This document shows positions 42,980-53,205 of a DNA stretch of 64,000 nt, piece by piece. The notes under the pieces were generated by a model. That model saw nothing but the letters and a program-made list of their open reading frames with translations, did not search any database and was not told the DNA's origin. The stretch covers positions 1,798,001 to 1,862,000 of the forward strand of contig CP099427.1 in the NCBI GenBank assembly GCA_024114885.1, given 5' to 3'. This stretch comes from Septoria linicola. Its lineage: Eukaryota; Ascomycota; Dothideomycetes; Mycosphaerellales; Mycosphaerellaceae. A program made the translations under genes and the position numbers. Each line of letters starts with the position of its first letter. The first letter of the stretch is position 1.

Positions 42980-43554
42980 TCAAGCAATGTGCTCCGCCAT
43001 TTCAGCAGACGCGGAACCAATGTTTGCGCCGCCAGCTGAGCGATCAATTACTCTTCGGGAGGTCTGGCGGCGTTTGATCACAGAGTTGCTCATCGATTTG
43101 GGCTTGTGGGTGCCATGGAACTTATGATAGAGACTGCATGCGTTACAGAAAATTCCTGTATCTTATAAATAGCCGGGGGCGATCAGCAAGGTGTACTTGG
43201 AAAAGCGCTTGAGGAACACTTACGACTTCGCCGCCACGCCGAAGTCTTGGTCGTCCCGCAGTTCGAGCAGGCGCGATCGCTTACCTCACGTTGATCTTGA
43301 CAGGGCGTAGAGGCTTTAGAATACATGCTTGCGGGGGCTATTGCCAGAAGGTCCTGTCGGAATCTTGAATTGTGATACAGACCACATGCGTTGCATAGTA
43401 GTTCTCCAGATGTCGCCTTTCGCCGCCACAATGGTGTTGAGGCTGTTGAGCAAGAGCTACACATGTCAGTATCAGGCACGTCTATGGTAGACCAGTTTCG
43501 TACCTGCATCTTCTCTCGCGCTGCTGCTCTGACGAGCTCAGATTTCGAGGACAT
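42980..43554 (-). CDS. GATA-type transcription factor with two zinc fingers
   Basis: Two exons (43224-43554 and 42980-43155; gtaagt...gatacag) give 168 residues from the first ATG in frame. The frame is open further upstream without an ATG, so an additional 5' exon is possible. Finger 1 is canonical: CSSC, 18 residues with TPLWRRKATSGELL, then CNACGLYHNSR. Finger 2 spans the splice site: CSNCGTTKTSAWRRSR joined to IFCNACSLYHKFHG. Only 14 residues lie between its cysteine pairs, against 17-18 normally, so its loop is shortened. Two-finger GATA factors in fungi include the siderophore regulators (SreA/Urbs1 group), but the Cys-rich region typical of those is not seen. Nuclear DNA binding is inferred. 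Confidence 0.7.
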
Positions 43555-43668
43555 ATCTCTGCCCTGTGCACGGGAGGTCGACCGTCTGCGGTCTTTGCCA
43601 AAAGCGGGGGACTGAGTGGTACGTTGGAGCTGCGGGCTCCTAAGATCTTCGCATTCTGTGCTGCACAA

Positions 43669-44432
43669 GTGTATTGATCATCCTTATGTAGGACAACTTG
43701 CCAGAAGTCTGACATCGAACGTGAGTTGTGGCAGGTACAGTGCTGGTACGGCATGAATGGTCTTTTGGCTGAAGAGGTCACATAGATGCATAGTCACACA
43801 GTGGAGTATAACGCAATTTTGCATATTGCGTATCCGCCGATTTATCCGACAGCTACACCATGCCAGCGAGAGCTTTGATGTCTTGTCTGACTCGCATCGT
43901 GGGTCTTGGCGACTGAAGGGCAATCAGCATCAACCTGATTGGACCAATCTGCCAATGCCTAGACAGAATGCGCTGAGAGACCTCGTAAATGCATATTCGC
44001 GTGCTTGCTTCTATGTTCTGAGACGGTGTGTGCTCGGTCAGCACTGTAGCTGTCAAACCGCTAGAACTATGGAACGTCCGGAACAGCCTTGCGGACTCCG
44101 ATGTGATCTCTGCTTGCGCAAGTGCCAGATTCACATGGATTTCGAATCGACATCATCTAACAATCAGGCTCCTGGCCATTTCGTGTATTGACTGCTGCTA
44201 TCATGAGGTTAAGCTTGATCATGGCAGAAAACCTTCGCATCACGCACAGCGAACGCCTTTGCGCGGCGTCGAGACTGGCCAGACTTGTATCGAGAGATCC
44301 CATCTTCATGAGATAGCCCACAAGCATTGTGAATGTGCGAGGTAGCGCTGTAGAGAGGATGTCCTGGTGAATCAGGACTCAGGAGCGATGTGGTGAAGTC
44401 GGCACATTGAAGGGCCGACTTCGGACTGGGTC
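43669..44432. other. Intergenic region
   Basis: Upstream of the GATA gene. Short open frames on both strands have no motif and no splice support. Confidence 0.4.
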
Positions 44433-44474
44433 TTGTTGACCCGGCGACACTTCTCACATTTCAGCAACAATCAA

Positions 44475-44846
44475 ATGCCAGATTTGCTTGACGAAGAGCA
44501 GAATTCGGAGCAGGCTTCCACAGAATACGGACAATTGGCACTTCGCCCACGCAGCGACAAAATGGACGACGGACAGCCTCAGCAGGCAGGAGCGACGGAG
44601 AAGGCGGCGAAGAAGAGGAGCCGCAGGCAGAAGAGAGCCGAGCATCCACGTGTGTTCCTGGCCCGCAGACAAGCCGAGAGAGCGGCTGGCCTCGAAACAA
44701 ACAAGAATGCTACGACGACGACGACGACGACGACGATGACGCCTGCAGACTTGACTCCTCAACGGCGTTCGGCGCGCCTGCAGAGGACCAAGACGCAGCA
44801 GGAGCGCGACGAGGAGCTGATCTCGTCCCAGCTCGAGACGGCATGA
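44475..44846 (+). CDS. Hypothetical basic protein
   Basis: Open frame of 123 residues from the ATG at 44475. Acidic start (MPDLLDEEQNSEQAS), strongly basic centre (KAAKKRSRRQKRAEHPRVF), a Thr run encoded by the ACG triplet repeat, and a basic segment PQRRSARLQRTKTQQ. It could be a small nuclear protein, but no domain is recognised and chance openness is possible. Confidence 0.35.
   Translation: MPDLLDEEQNSEQASTEYGQLALRPRSDKMDDGQPQQAGATEKAAKKRSRRQKRAEHPRVFLARRQAERAAGLETNKNATTTTTTTTMTPADLTPQRRSARLQRTKTQQERDEELISSQLETA
44712..44735. repeat. (ACG)8 microsatellite
   Basis: Eight perfect ACG triplets, followed by ATG ACG. They encode poly-threonine in the plus-strand hypothetical frame. Confidence 0.9.
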
Positions 44847-45680
44847 GAGTGATGGACCAGAGACGAAACGAGTCCGTCGGTATCAGATATGTCTGGCACA
44901 TTTGCCACTCAGAGATCGGGCGGTGCAGACGTGGCCACTCTTCCTGAGAGACATTATATCCACTATTACTGTGGTCCAACGTGTCTGGGGTGTCCCTCAC
45001 TCTCGTCAAAGCCGGCTCGTGGTCTTCATGCACTGGGCGATGCTCGACAAGCAGCCCGCGATGAGCGTGGGCCAAGGCCGCGAAGAACTCAAGGGACCGT
45101 GGAAGGATCGGCAGCTCAGAGGCATGCTTGCCATTGAAGGACTTCTGCTAAGCTCTGCGAGGAGCTATCGTTGGGAGGCATCCTACCTATTCGAATTACG
45201 TCGCGTCGCTGAATCTGGTGGCCGGTGCTGGTATGAAGGGCGAATCGCTCTTCGGAAAATATGGAAGAGTATTGGTATTCGTTCCAAAAAGGCCATTCCC
45301 TTTTTTGCAAGCTCATACCTACGAACCTGTCTACGATTCATGAGGAGACCTGCTAGCACGTGTATTTGAGAGTAGTCCCTCGAACCAGACCTTTGGGTTC
45401 ATGGAGAGGAGACCCGCGAGATGACAACTACAAATGTGAGATAGTGTCCATCATAGAGGCAAACTTGATTTGTGCCACTCGATTACTCCCAATATGCGTC
45501 CAAATCTCTGTTACCGGCGTGCCGCTGCATTGGGTGTCCCGCAGACACGCACACTATTCTGCCCGACATCGAAAACTCTGTCTCCACCGTGCTTCGTGGC
45601 CAAACACCGCGACGGACAGATCAGCCTTTCCGCGCCCCCAACTTGTGCATAGACTGGGGACGGCATACTACCGTGGCACC
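44847..45680. other. Intergenic region
   Basis: A plus-strand open frame at 44902-45369 has no protein-like motifs. Nothing else is supported. Confidence 0.4.
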
Positions 45681-46052
45681 TTATTTGCCGCTTGGAGGAG
45701 TGTAGGTGGCGTTTCCCCGTCCATTGTTGTAGTAGCTGGAGCCATTGCTGTCTGTTCCGCCATGTTAGAATCATCGGCCCCAGCAGAGCTGACTCAGTCG
45801 TGCCAGACTTACTGGAATAGTAATAGCTGCCATTACTGTTCGAGTAGTGGTACGAGTTACCATTAGCAGCAGATGAGCCATAGTCTCTCGCGCAGTAGTG
45901 GTTGCCCTGCGCAACATCAATATGTGATGCGAAAGATTACCTTGAAGCACCGAATTTACCTGATTGTTTGTACCACTCGAGGTCACCTGGTAGCTGCCAC
46001 TCTTTGACTCTCCCAAGCCGCCTGTGGAACAAGCACCGATCTTGTCAGACAT
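45681..46052 (-). CDS. Small Ser/Tyr/Asn/Gly-rich fungal protein
   Basis: Three short exons (45960-46052, 45813-45906, 45681-45751) joined by two GT-AG introns give 85 residues. The joined protein starts MSDKIGACSTGGLGESKSGS. After the first intron it reads GNHYCARDYGSSAANGNSYH and continues through tyrosine-rich repeats of the type YSNSNGSYYYSNSNGSSYY, ending TYTPPSGK. The repeats run smoothly across the second splice junction, which strongly supports the model. Compact proteins of this composition are widespread in filamentous ascomycetes and have no known function. No signal peptide is present. The single open frames here hide the gene, because each exon is under 100 nt. Confidence 0.75.
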
Positions 46053-46323
46053 GTTCGGTTCCTGGCTGGTTGTGATTGAGAGGGTTGAGGTGGAAACAGC
46101 GACCCGAGTAGAGCGACTACCCAGACTTTATAGACTCCAGTGAGCTTGTTTGTCAAGCTTCAAGAAAGTGCCGGCAGCTTCCAGCTACTGCGGAGTCATC
46201 TACCAGCATAGCTATGCTTGGCAGAGAAGAACCATGACGAAAGCTAGGAATACCTGGCCAGTTTGTGTGCCGGGTAGCTGCGTTCTCGAACATTGGCTAA
46301 CAGCTTCACGATCACCTCCACCC

Positions 46324-48221
46324 TCAGATGAGCCACCGTCGCCACCATGAGTCTCGAAATCCCTCTTCGAGAATCGCCATCTGCTTCGCTTCTGACCTTT
46401 CCTGCTCGATCAAGTATATCTCAGAAAGATCCGTGTCCGACAGAGAGACCGGCTTCGCTCGGAAGAAGAATAGACTTACCATCCAGAGCGCTACAATCTG
46501 TCGGTTAATCTGCGGTACTAAGAGTCGAAGCGCCAACTCACAGATAAATATTGCTATGTCGATGTAATACGTCAAGCAGCTGGAAACGTCCCATCTGCCA
46601 GAAAAGAAGCCGCTGTATCCGGACGTGAGAATGACCACGACCAACGCGACTAGTGTTGTCCAGGCTGCGTATGGCTGAAGCGGACTCTTGTAAGGCAAGC
46701 CTGTACCACTAATCAGTGTTGCCACGAAGTTCCAAGTGAGCTTGATGCTTACCATCACGATCAGTGCCCTGGGCTCTCATGCCATAGAAGAATCTCAGGT
46801 AAGTCACGCAGATGATCAACCAGCCGATCAGTCCGGCGATCGTCGTGATGTTGACGAACCAACCAAACACGACACCACTACTGCTGCCAAGTGCCAGATA
46901 CACAAGAGGAGTGAAGATGAGGCTCGCAGAGACTGCAAGATAAGGCGTGCCAAATCGATTCGTCCTCAAGAACCAGGCCGGTGCTTGTCCTTCTTCAGCC
47001 AGGCCGATCAATGTTCGTGAGGCTAGAAACACGCATGAGCTGCCACAGCTGAATGCGCTCGTGCAGACAATGGCATTGATGATGCTGGGCAAGACCTTGA
47101 TACCAGGAAAGCGATCACGAAGGGACTCTGCTCTGCTGTACCGTTCGATATGCCGAGGTTCGGATCGTTGGATGGAACCAGCAGACCCACGACAAAGATC
47201 GACAAAACATAGAATATCATGACTCGCCAAAATGTCATCCTCACAGCATTGGGGATGACTTTTCTCGGATTTTGGGTCTCGGCGCCAGCAAGAGCGATAA
47301 CCTGCACGTTGGCGTAGCTGTACGCGGCACTAATCAAAGTGCTCCAGAAGCCCAGGAACTTGCCCGTGTTTCCGGGGTCGAGATATGCAGCGAAAGGCCC
47401 GGGCGACTTCCAGTATCTGAAGCCAGTTCGATCTTGGTCTGGCCCACCTCCGAGATCTACCACAATACCAGCAATGATCAAGCCGATGATCAAGGAGATC
47501 TTCAGAACTGCGAAGAAGACTTCATTCTCGCCATATACCTTGACCGGGCTGAAGTTGAGCGCCATGATTACGACAATGAAGATCGAGAACCACACTGCTG
47601 GGCTGATCGATGTGTTCCAGAAGTTAATGACTGCTCAGATGTCAGTATTCCGATCATCTGAAACGAGAAAGCTTCTCCAACCTGTTGCAGCGGCTGAGAT
47701 CTCTGCGGGTGCAGTGATCGCCATGGTGTACCAAAAGTTCTTGGACACTGATTAGCTTAATGCTACGATTCAGCGTCTTCCAAGTTCTCACCCATCCCGT
47801 AGCAGTGCCCAGTGCCGGCTGCACGAACATTGTCGCATGTCACACGAAGCCACCAGTCACCGGCATGAAGGCAGAAATATCGCCCGTCATCAGAGCCACG
47901 GCCCATGTGATGAGGCCCATCACGATGTAGCCGAACAATGCGCCTACAGGACCTCCCGTAGCAATGGCATTGCCTGGTGCGAGAAAGAGCCCGGTGCCCT
48001 AACGACACTGTCAGTACCTCGTACAGCCAGCGAATGGTTGGAGCTCTGCCGCTCACGATCGTGCCGGCGATGGCAATCATGTTGATATGCCGTCGCTTCA
48101 GGTCGCGCCTGAGACCGTTGTCATGATGTCTCGTGGACACTGGGAGAACCTCTCCTCTCTCCACTTTGTCGTCGTTGGCTTGTATGTCCATCGCTGGCGA
48201 TTTGCTTGGAAGGCTCTCCAT
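46324..48221 (-). pseudogene. Amino-acid permease (APC/YAT family) pseudogene
   Basis: The N-terminus (MESLPSKSPAMDIQAND) and NMIAIAGTI, joined across an intron (47999-48056) to GTGLFLAPGNAIATGGPVGA, give the classic fungal permease start. Later helices are VYGENEVFFAVLKI, FWSTLISAAYSYANVQVIAL, GAETQNPRKVIPNAVRMTF, IKVLPSIINAIVCTSAFSCG, SRTLIGLAEEGQAP and FGWFVNITTIAGLIGW, and a hydrophilic C-terminus follows. Two lesions are visible. In FMPVTGGFV-stop-HATMFVQPA, TGA at 47840-47842 replaces what should be an Arg codon, most simply CGA to TGA. A small deletion near 47105 puts IKVLPSIINA out of frame with the preceding SPFVIAF. Plasma-membrane amino-acid uptake is inferred for the ancestor. Exons near the 3' end are uncertain. 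Confidence 0.82.
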
Positions 48222-48498
48222 GATTTGGAGTTGCAGAATGTGATGCCAGCTCTCACGTTCGCGGATACGATCAAAGCTCAGACAAACAGACTGTTGGCGG
48301 CATGGCTCTTTACACCGTTATCATTACCATCTTAGTCGTGGAGTGTCGCGTACGAAGCTAGATCATGCCGATAAAGGATGAAGACGCCGGCCGGTGTTCA
48401 AGTTGGCCGAACACTGCCCGTGCCGGCGAGATATCAGAATGGCTTATCGCCGTTGAGATTGATCAGGCTCATCGATGGTACTGTGAAATCGACACAAG

Positions 48499-48937
48499 AT
48501 GGATGATAGCTTCGAGTTGCACGATCTCAAGGTGGAAGTGGTATGCCCGGCTGGAGCAAAGATCTATTGCGGTGCGAAAGAGGGTGATTACTTCTTTCTT
48601 CGAGGAGAGATACTGCATTTACCTAAAGGACAAGGATTCAGCATCTACAGTTTGTGTAAGTGGCCGCAGGAGCACGCGAATCCGATGTATTGAACAAGTG
48701 GTCGAACAGCAGCAGTATTGCCACTCCTAGCTGCAAAGCAAAGAACATCGCATCCGAATGACTGGGTATGTACAGTGTGGTGTCACATTGGAAGATCGCT
48801 AACACAACTCATAGATGAGTACCGATGCTCTTATTGCCTGCCCAGACCCGAATTGCAAGTCTCAGCTGCAAATCAGCAGAGTTGGGACTCGAAAGTTCAA
48901 CCACAGCGAGACTACTGCGGTGCCACTGGTCAGTTGA
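48499..48937 (+). CDS. TIGR04076-family protein
   Basis: Three exons (48499-48655, 48710-48765, 48815-48937) give 111 residues. The order of motifs matches the small TIGR04076 family: FELHDLKVEVV, then CGAKEGDYFFLRGEILHLPK, GQGFSIYSLSAVLPLLAAKQ, RTSHPNDW, and after the last intron MSTDALIACPDPNCKSQLQI and HSETTAVPL. The family is found in bacteria and fungi, and its biochemical role is unknown; conserved Cys and His suggest metal or redox chemistry (inference). The second acceptor is a cagcag pair, so one serine/alanine-region residue may be variably spliced. The gene appears intact although both neighbours are broken, and its stop is only about 50 bp from the end of the convergent GH3 pseudogene. 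Confidence 0.85.
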
Positions 48938-48987
48938 GTGCATACCTCGATAGCAATAGCTGGTAGTGAAGAGCCGAGCGTGACGAT

Positions 48988-51628
48988 TCATGGTTCCAAA
49001 CACACAGTCACGCGATTCTCGCGCTGTATGTCTAGTGCCGGGAAACCAGCCATAAAAGTGTAGTTGCCCTGAACGAGCGACCAGTCGTCCTTGTCCTCGA
49101 GCCATATACGCAAGTTCTCCAGTGACACCTCAAATACGATCTCACTGGCTTCTCCAGGCTCCAGGTAGATCTTCTCGAATGCTCTCAGTAGCTTGGGTGG
49201 TTCTTGTGCGGCTTGCGGGTACGCAACGTACAATTGTACGACTTCTGCAACTGCGCAAGGGCCGGTGTTCTCCAAGATAGTCGCGCAAATAACGCGAGCA
49301 TCAACCTGTTGGAGACCGCAGTGCAAAGCCTTAGGGTCGAAAGTAGAGTACGTGAGGCCGTGACCGAATGCAAAAAGCGGCTCGATCCCGTGCTTATCGT
49401 ACCACTGGTAGCCAACGTAGAGCCCTTCATCGTATGGTACTACCAAGTCAGATGTGATCTTGATCGTGTCTTCCAATGACTTTGGAAACGTGAGTGGCAG
49501 CTTCCCGCTTGGTTATATGTCTCCAAATAGCAGTCTCTCGAGCGCCAAGCCCATTTGTTGGCCACCATATCAGGCTTCGAGCACTGCATCGACTTCATCA
49601 ATCCACGGCATCAGGACAGCAGAGTTGGTGTTCAGCACAACCAGTGTGTTGTTGGACCTTGCGGCGAGTCGAAGTATCAGATCATCCTGATCGCCAAGTA
49701 AGGAGAGTCCAAGGCTGCTATCGGCACTTTCTGACAGCCTGTCAGATGCGAAGATGACGCTCAGATCAGCTTCTTCCGCAAGCTCGTTGGCGTGACGGTC
49801 ACGTTCCAGGTCTCCAGGATCGACACCCAATGATACACCGTATGCACCAGTGGACAGAGAGTAACCCATGGAGTACTTGAGCTTGAGGCTGATATGTTCG
49901 CCAGCACTGAGCCACGCAACCCCTTGCACAGTATTCCCGAAGTTGGCCTTGGACATGTTTGCAACAACTTTGCCACCAAGAAATAGCATTGCATCGCCTT
50001 GGCCGGTCAGCGAGAAGTGGTACATGCCAGTTGTTTCTGCCATGAAAGTGCCCTCGTAGATGCAGGAGAACACTTGCGGCCAAGATTGCCACAGATTAGC
50101 CGGATAGGTCGCAGCCGTGATGCTCAGTACGGAAAAAGAACTGTTGACAGGACCATACCAGTCAGTAGTTGTGTAGTAGCTCACGTTGAGACCGCCGCCC
50201 AGGAACATGCTGGATGGCGCCGTTGCAAACTCTGCTGTGCCTGGATATGCCTCCGAATAGACTACCTCGATACCAGCTTGTGCCCCGCGTCGCCTTAGAG
50301 CGTCTAGTGGTGATTGAAAGACCAATGTTGAATCAATGACGAATCCTCCGTGGTTCTCATTACTTGACTCTGGTTCGTGCCATCTACACCAAATATTGCG
50401 ATCTTCTTGTATTACTCGACGGAGAAGGGCAGCATGCATTTCTCATTTTTCAATAAGACGGCTCCTTCTTCGGTCATGTGTTGGGCAAGGTCAAGGTGAT
50501 CTTGGGTCCGAGCATATGATTCCGCCGTTCCATTCACAGGATTATCCACCATTCCGAGCTTGAACATGTAGCGCCAAAGTCTTGTAACCATGTTATCGAT
50601 TCGAGACATCGATACACTACCATTAGTGATGGCTTCCACTAGGAGATCTCCGTAGTAAGCAGGGAAGCCGTAACTGTCCTCGAGCGAGCCTCCAGGCATG
50701 CTGATGTCAAGTCCAGACATGACGGCTGAGACTGTGCTACGCGTACTGAAATACCAGTCTGCAACTACGAAGCCTTCAAGACCCCAATCCTGTCGTAACG
50801 TCTTGTTCAGAAGCCAGTCATTCTCGCAGGTGAATTGTCCGTTAAGCATATTGTACGAGCACATGACGGACGCTACGTCTGCTTCCTGCACAGCTGCCTT
50901 GAATCCTGGCAGGTACAGCTCATGGAGTGCTCGTGTATCAACATGGATGTCGACAGTCTTCCATTCTGGGTCAAGCCCGAAGCGATTAGTATCCTGATTG
51001 TAGGCGGCGTAATGCTTGACCGAAGCCAACGCACCCTCACTCTGAACTCCCGACACACCGGCAACGACCATTCTCGTAGTCAGCCACGGGTCTTCCGAGA
51101 ATGTCTCTGCCGCACGAGCCCACAGAAGTGACCTCAGTATATTGATTGTGGGTGAGAGGACTACGTTACGACCTTTGGCCATATGCTCCTGAGCCAAAGC
51201 TTGGCCATAGGCGTATTAAAGCGTCGTGTTCCAGGAAGCTGCAGCTGCTACAGGTGCTGGAAGGTAGTCACATTGTTCAATGAGTTGCCCACCCCTGACA
51301 GCGTTAGTATGTCTACTGCATCGAAAGGAGATATTGTGATGTACCAGCAGGCCCGTCGCCCATGCAGATCGATGGCACACCGAGTGTTTCATTGCCGCTG
51401 ATGTGTCCGATACAAGATTTCACGCCCGTTCCGTTGTCATCGAGCTCAGTGTCTCCTTGTACCATGGCGAACTTCTGTATAAGATTGAGCTGACTCAAGA
51501 ACAGCTCTAATCGGTGTTCGACTGCCAAGGAAGTGTTCAGCCAAGGTCGGTCAAGCATGAGCTCAGCTGATGTATGACATGCTGTCCAGAGCGCAGCCAA
51601 CGCCCAACGTCCTTGTTTTGGATATCAT
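48988..51628 (-). pseudogene. GH3 beta-glucosidase (with PA14 insert) pseudogene
   Basis: Almost full-length secreted GH3 gene. The start is MISKTRTLG at 51628. The catalytic domain contains GVPSICMGDGPAG, ARAAETFSEDPWLTTRM, VASVMCSYNMLNG and the nucleophile Asp in GLEGFVVADWYFSTRS. A PA14 domain (GTFMAETTGMYHFSLTGQG) sits in the C-terminal domain, and the fibronectin-like end has FAFGHGLTYSTF. Lesions: a one-base shift near 51602; more shifts near 51215-51250; in-frame TAA at 50412-50414 after LPFSVE; a shift near 50350; TGA at 49570-49572, where family members have Trp before YGGQQMG; and TAA at 49513-49515 in GDI-stop-PSGKLPLTFP. An intron with the branch site tactaac remains at about 51298-51343. 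The gene is non-functional in this sequence. Confidence 0.92.
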
Positions 51629-51937
51629 GTTCTGGCCAATTCTCAAATGAGAAGTGCGCTATACCAATGACGTCTTTTTCGAGATCATGTACTGCACAGT
51701 GATGATGTAGGCTGTGATTTATCTTGCGCTGCAGTCTGATCGTGGACAGCGCGAGACGAAGGTCAAGCCGCTTTAGGAGCCTGAATGAATGCCGGTGCTA
51801 GGTGACAGTGGCCGGCGGATACCCTGCAGCAATTAGGCGATGTGAGACGATCGGCTTGACCGACGGCATTGTAGTTGGCCGTGCTAATCTTTCATCTTGG
51901 TAGACGAAAGTGGTCGTGGCTCCGTCAAATGGCTATG

Positions 51938-52378
51938 TCAGCCCTTGGCAGGATCGAGCAGAAACATGCCATCTGTGATATTGAAACCGGCTGTGGCGAA
52001 GACGTTGGCCCATGTCTCGTTGTCAAAGAGTCCCGAGGCCGGTGTGCAGGAGCCCTCTGGTCCACCACACAGGCCATCGTGCAATGTACTGGAACCAAGG
52101 CATTCTTCACTATCATCCTCTGGAGCTGTACGATTATCGACTATGTTCGAGCTCCTGATGGCGTTGTGCTCGGTGGTCAGCTGTTGAGCCGAGGTCCTCA
52201 CTGGTGTGTCAACAACTTCAAGATCACTCGGCCGGGTAGAGTGCAACATCTGGACGAGATCGGCAATGAAGACGCCCTGCAAAGCACAGGCACTGTTCGA
52301 AGGCGCAGCCTGAGCATTGAGCGCCGTCAGTAAATCATGTAGGGCGGAAACGCTCGTAGACTGTAGTTCCACGTGCAC
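51938..52378 (-). CDS. Possible 3' exon of an unidentified gene
   Basis: Open stretch of about 146 codons without an initiating ATG in the first 40 codons. A splice acceptor (ccccgtcag) lies at its upstream end near 52380, which suggests it is a downstream exon. It reads SALHDLLTALNAQAAPSNSA, LVQMLHSTRPSDLE and ends GMFLLDPAKG. The pattern loosely recalls the tail of fungal Zn2Cys6 regulators, but no zinc cluster could be joined to it. It may equally be a remnant. Confidence 0.25.
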   Translation of the reverse strand: MHVELQSTSVSALHDLLTALNAQAAPSNSACALQGVFIADLVQMLHSTRPSDLEVVDTPVRTSAQQLTTEHNAIRSSNIVDNRTAPEDDSEECLGSSTLHDGLCGGPEGSCTPASGLFDNETWANVFATAGFNITDGMFLLDPAKG

Positions 52379-52513
52379 TGACGGGGAAACAGAAAGTAAC
52401 AGCTGTCACGAGACTATTAGCTCCGGCGGGCTGTTGGTACAGCGAATGACCGGAGATGGACAATTTGTCTTCACAGAGGACCTCTCACATTCGGAACTTG
52501 ACATGAGCATCCC

Positions 52514-53131
52514 ATGCCCATCCTGAGAGTCAACGGAAGCCGCAAGATGGATCAATCAAGCAAACAAGAGAGCAAGATGGCGCATGTCAATCTCATGACT
52601 GACACCATCGTTGCGAATCTGTCTGAACATGGGTTGAGATCCGTACTACGCGCCATGTTGGCTACCGATCCATCTATCACGAAGACATTGGAGCAACGCA
52701 CGAAAATATACCTCGCGAAGTATTGGAAGGACCCGACGGGACCCCTGTTCACGAGCCATGGAGATGGTGTCACTTCAGTGTTTCGAGAATGGCAAGCCAA
52801 GTTGCGCGTTATGTTGGGGTGTGGTAGAGCCTTTGAGAGTCTTGCAACCTTGACATCTATCGTGAAGCAGACTTCGCTTTCCAGCATATCTGTCACAAAG
52901 AGTGATACGCAGGAGGAAATATTGTCTAGTGAGGATGGAGACATCATCCAGGCTCTGACTGCTGTTCAGAAGACTCTTCTGACTCCTTCAGGCTCTCGCA
53001 TGCTGGACGAACAGGAGGAAGCAATAGTGTCAGAGCTGTACCACAGTCTGATGGAAGGCCAGCGACTTGGAGGGCCTGATTGTTCCTACCCTTTCGCTAG
53101 GAGTCTAGCCGTCTTGCAGGCTTCAGATTAA
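52514..53131 (+). CDS. Conserved-looking hypothetical protein
   Basis: Single open frame of up to 205 residues. Three in-frame ATGs (52514, 52547, 52577) compete. The one at 52577 (MAHVNLMTDTIVANLSEHGL) fits best with the protein-like start. It contains LRSVLRAMLATDPSITKTLE, RVMLGCGRAFESL, DGDIIQALTAVQKTLLTPSG and SYPFARSLAVLQASD. This looks like a helical cytosolic fungal protein of unknown role. No catalytic motif, signal peptide or membrane segment is seen. It is intact and lies just upstream of the broken aldo/keto reductase on the same strand. Confidence 0.6.
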   Translation: MPILRVNGSRKMDQSSKQESKMAHVNLMTDTIVANLSEHGLRSVLRAMLATDPSITKTLEQRTKIYLAKYWKDPTGPLFTSHGDGVTSVFREWQAKLRVMLGCGRAFESLATLTSIVKQTSLSSISVTKSDTQEEILSSEDGDIIQALTAVQKTLLTPSGSRMLDEQEEAIVSELYHSLMEGQRLGGPDCSYPFARSLAVLQASD

Positions 53132-53205
53132 TACCTCAATCGCAGGACACGTCATGCGGCCAATCTCAGGCCCAGAGACTGACGACTCTAGGACCTCTTC
53201 CCGAG

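Noticed and set aside
43454..43510. A 47-nt GT-AG intron (gtacga...gtgtag) just before the first GATA finger
   Set aside because: Removing it would delete the first cysteine of the finger and shift the frame.
44902..45369. 155-codon plus-strand open frame
   Set aside because: Protein-unlike composition (Arg/Trp/Ser-rich, no motif), with no splice or domain support.
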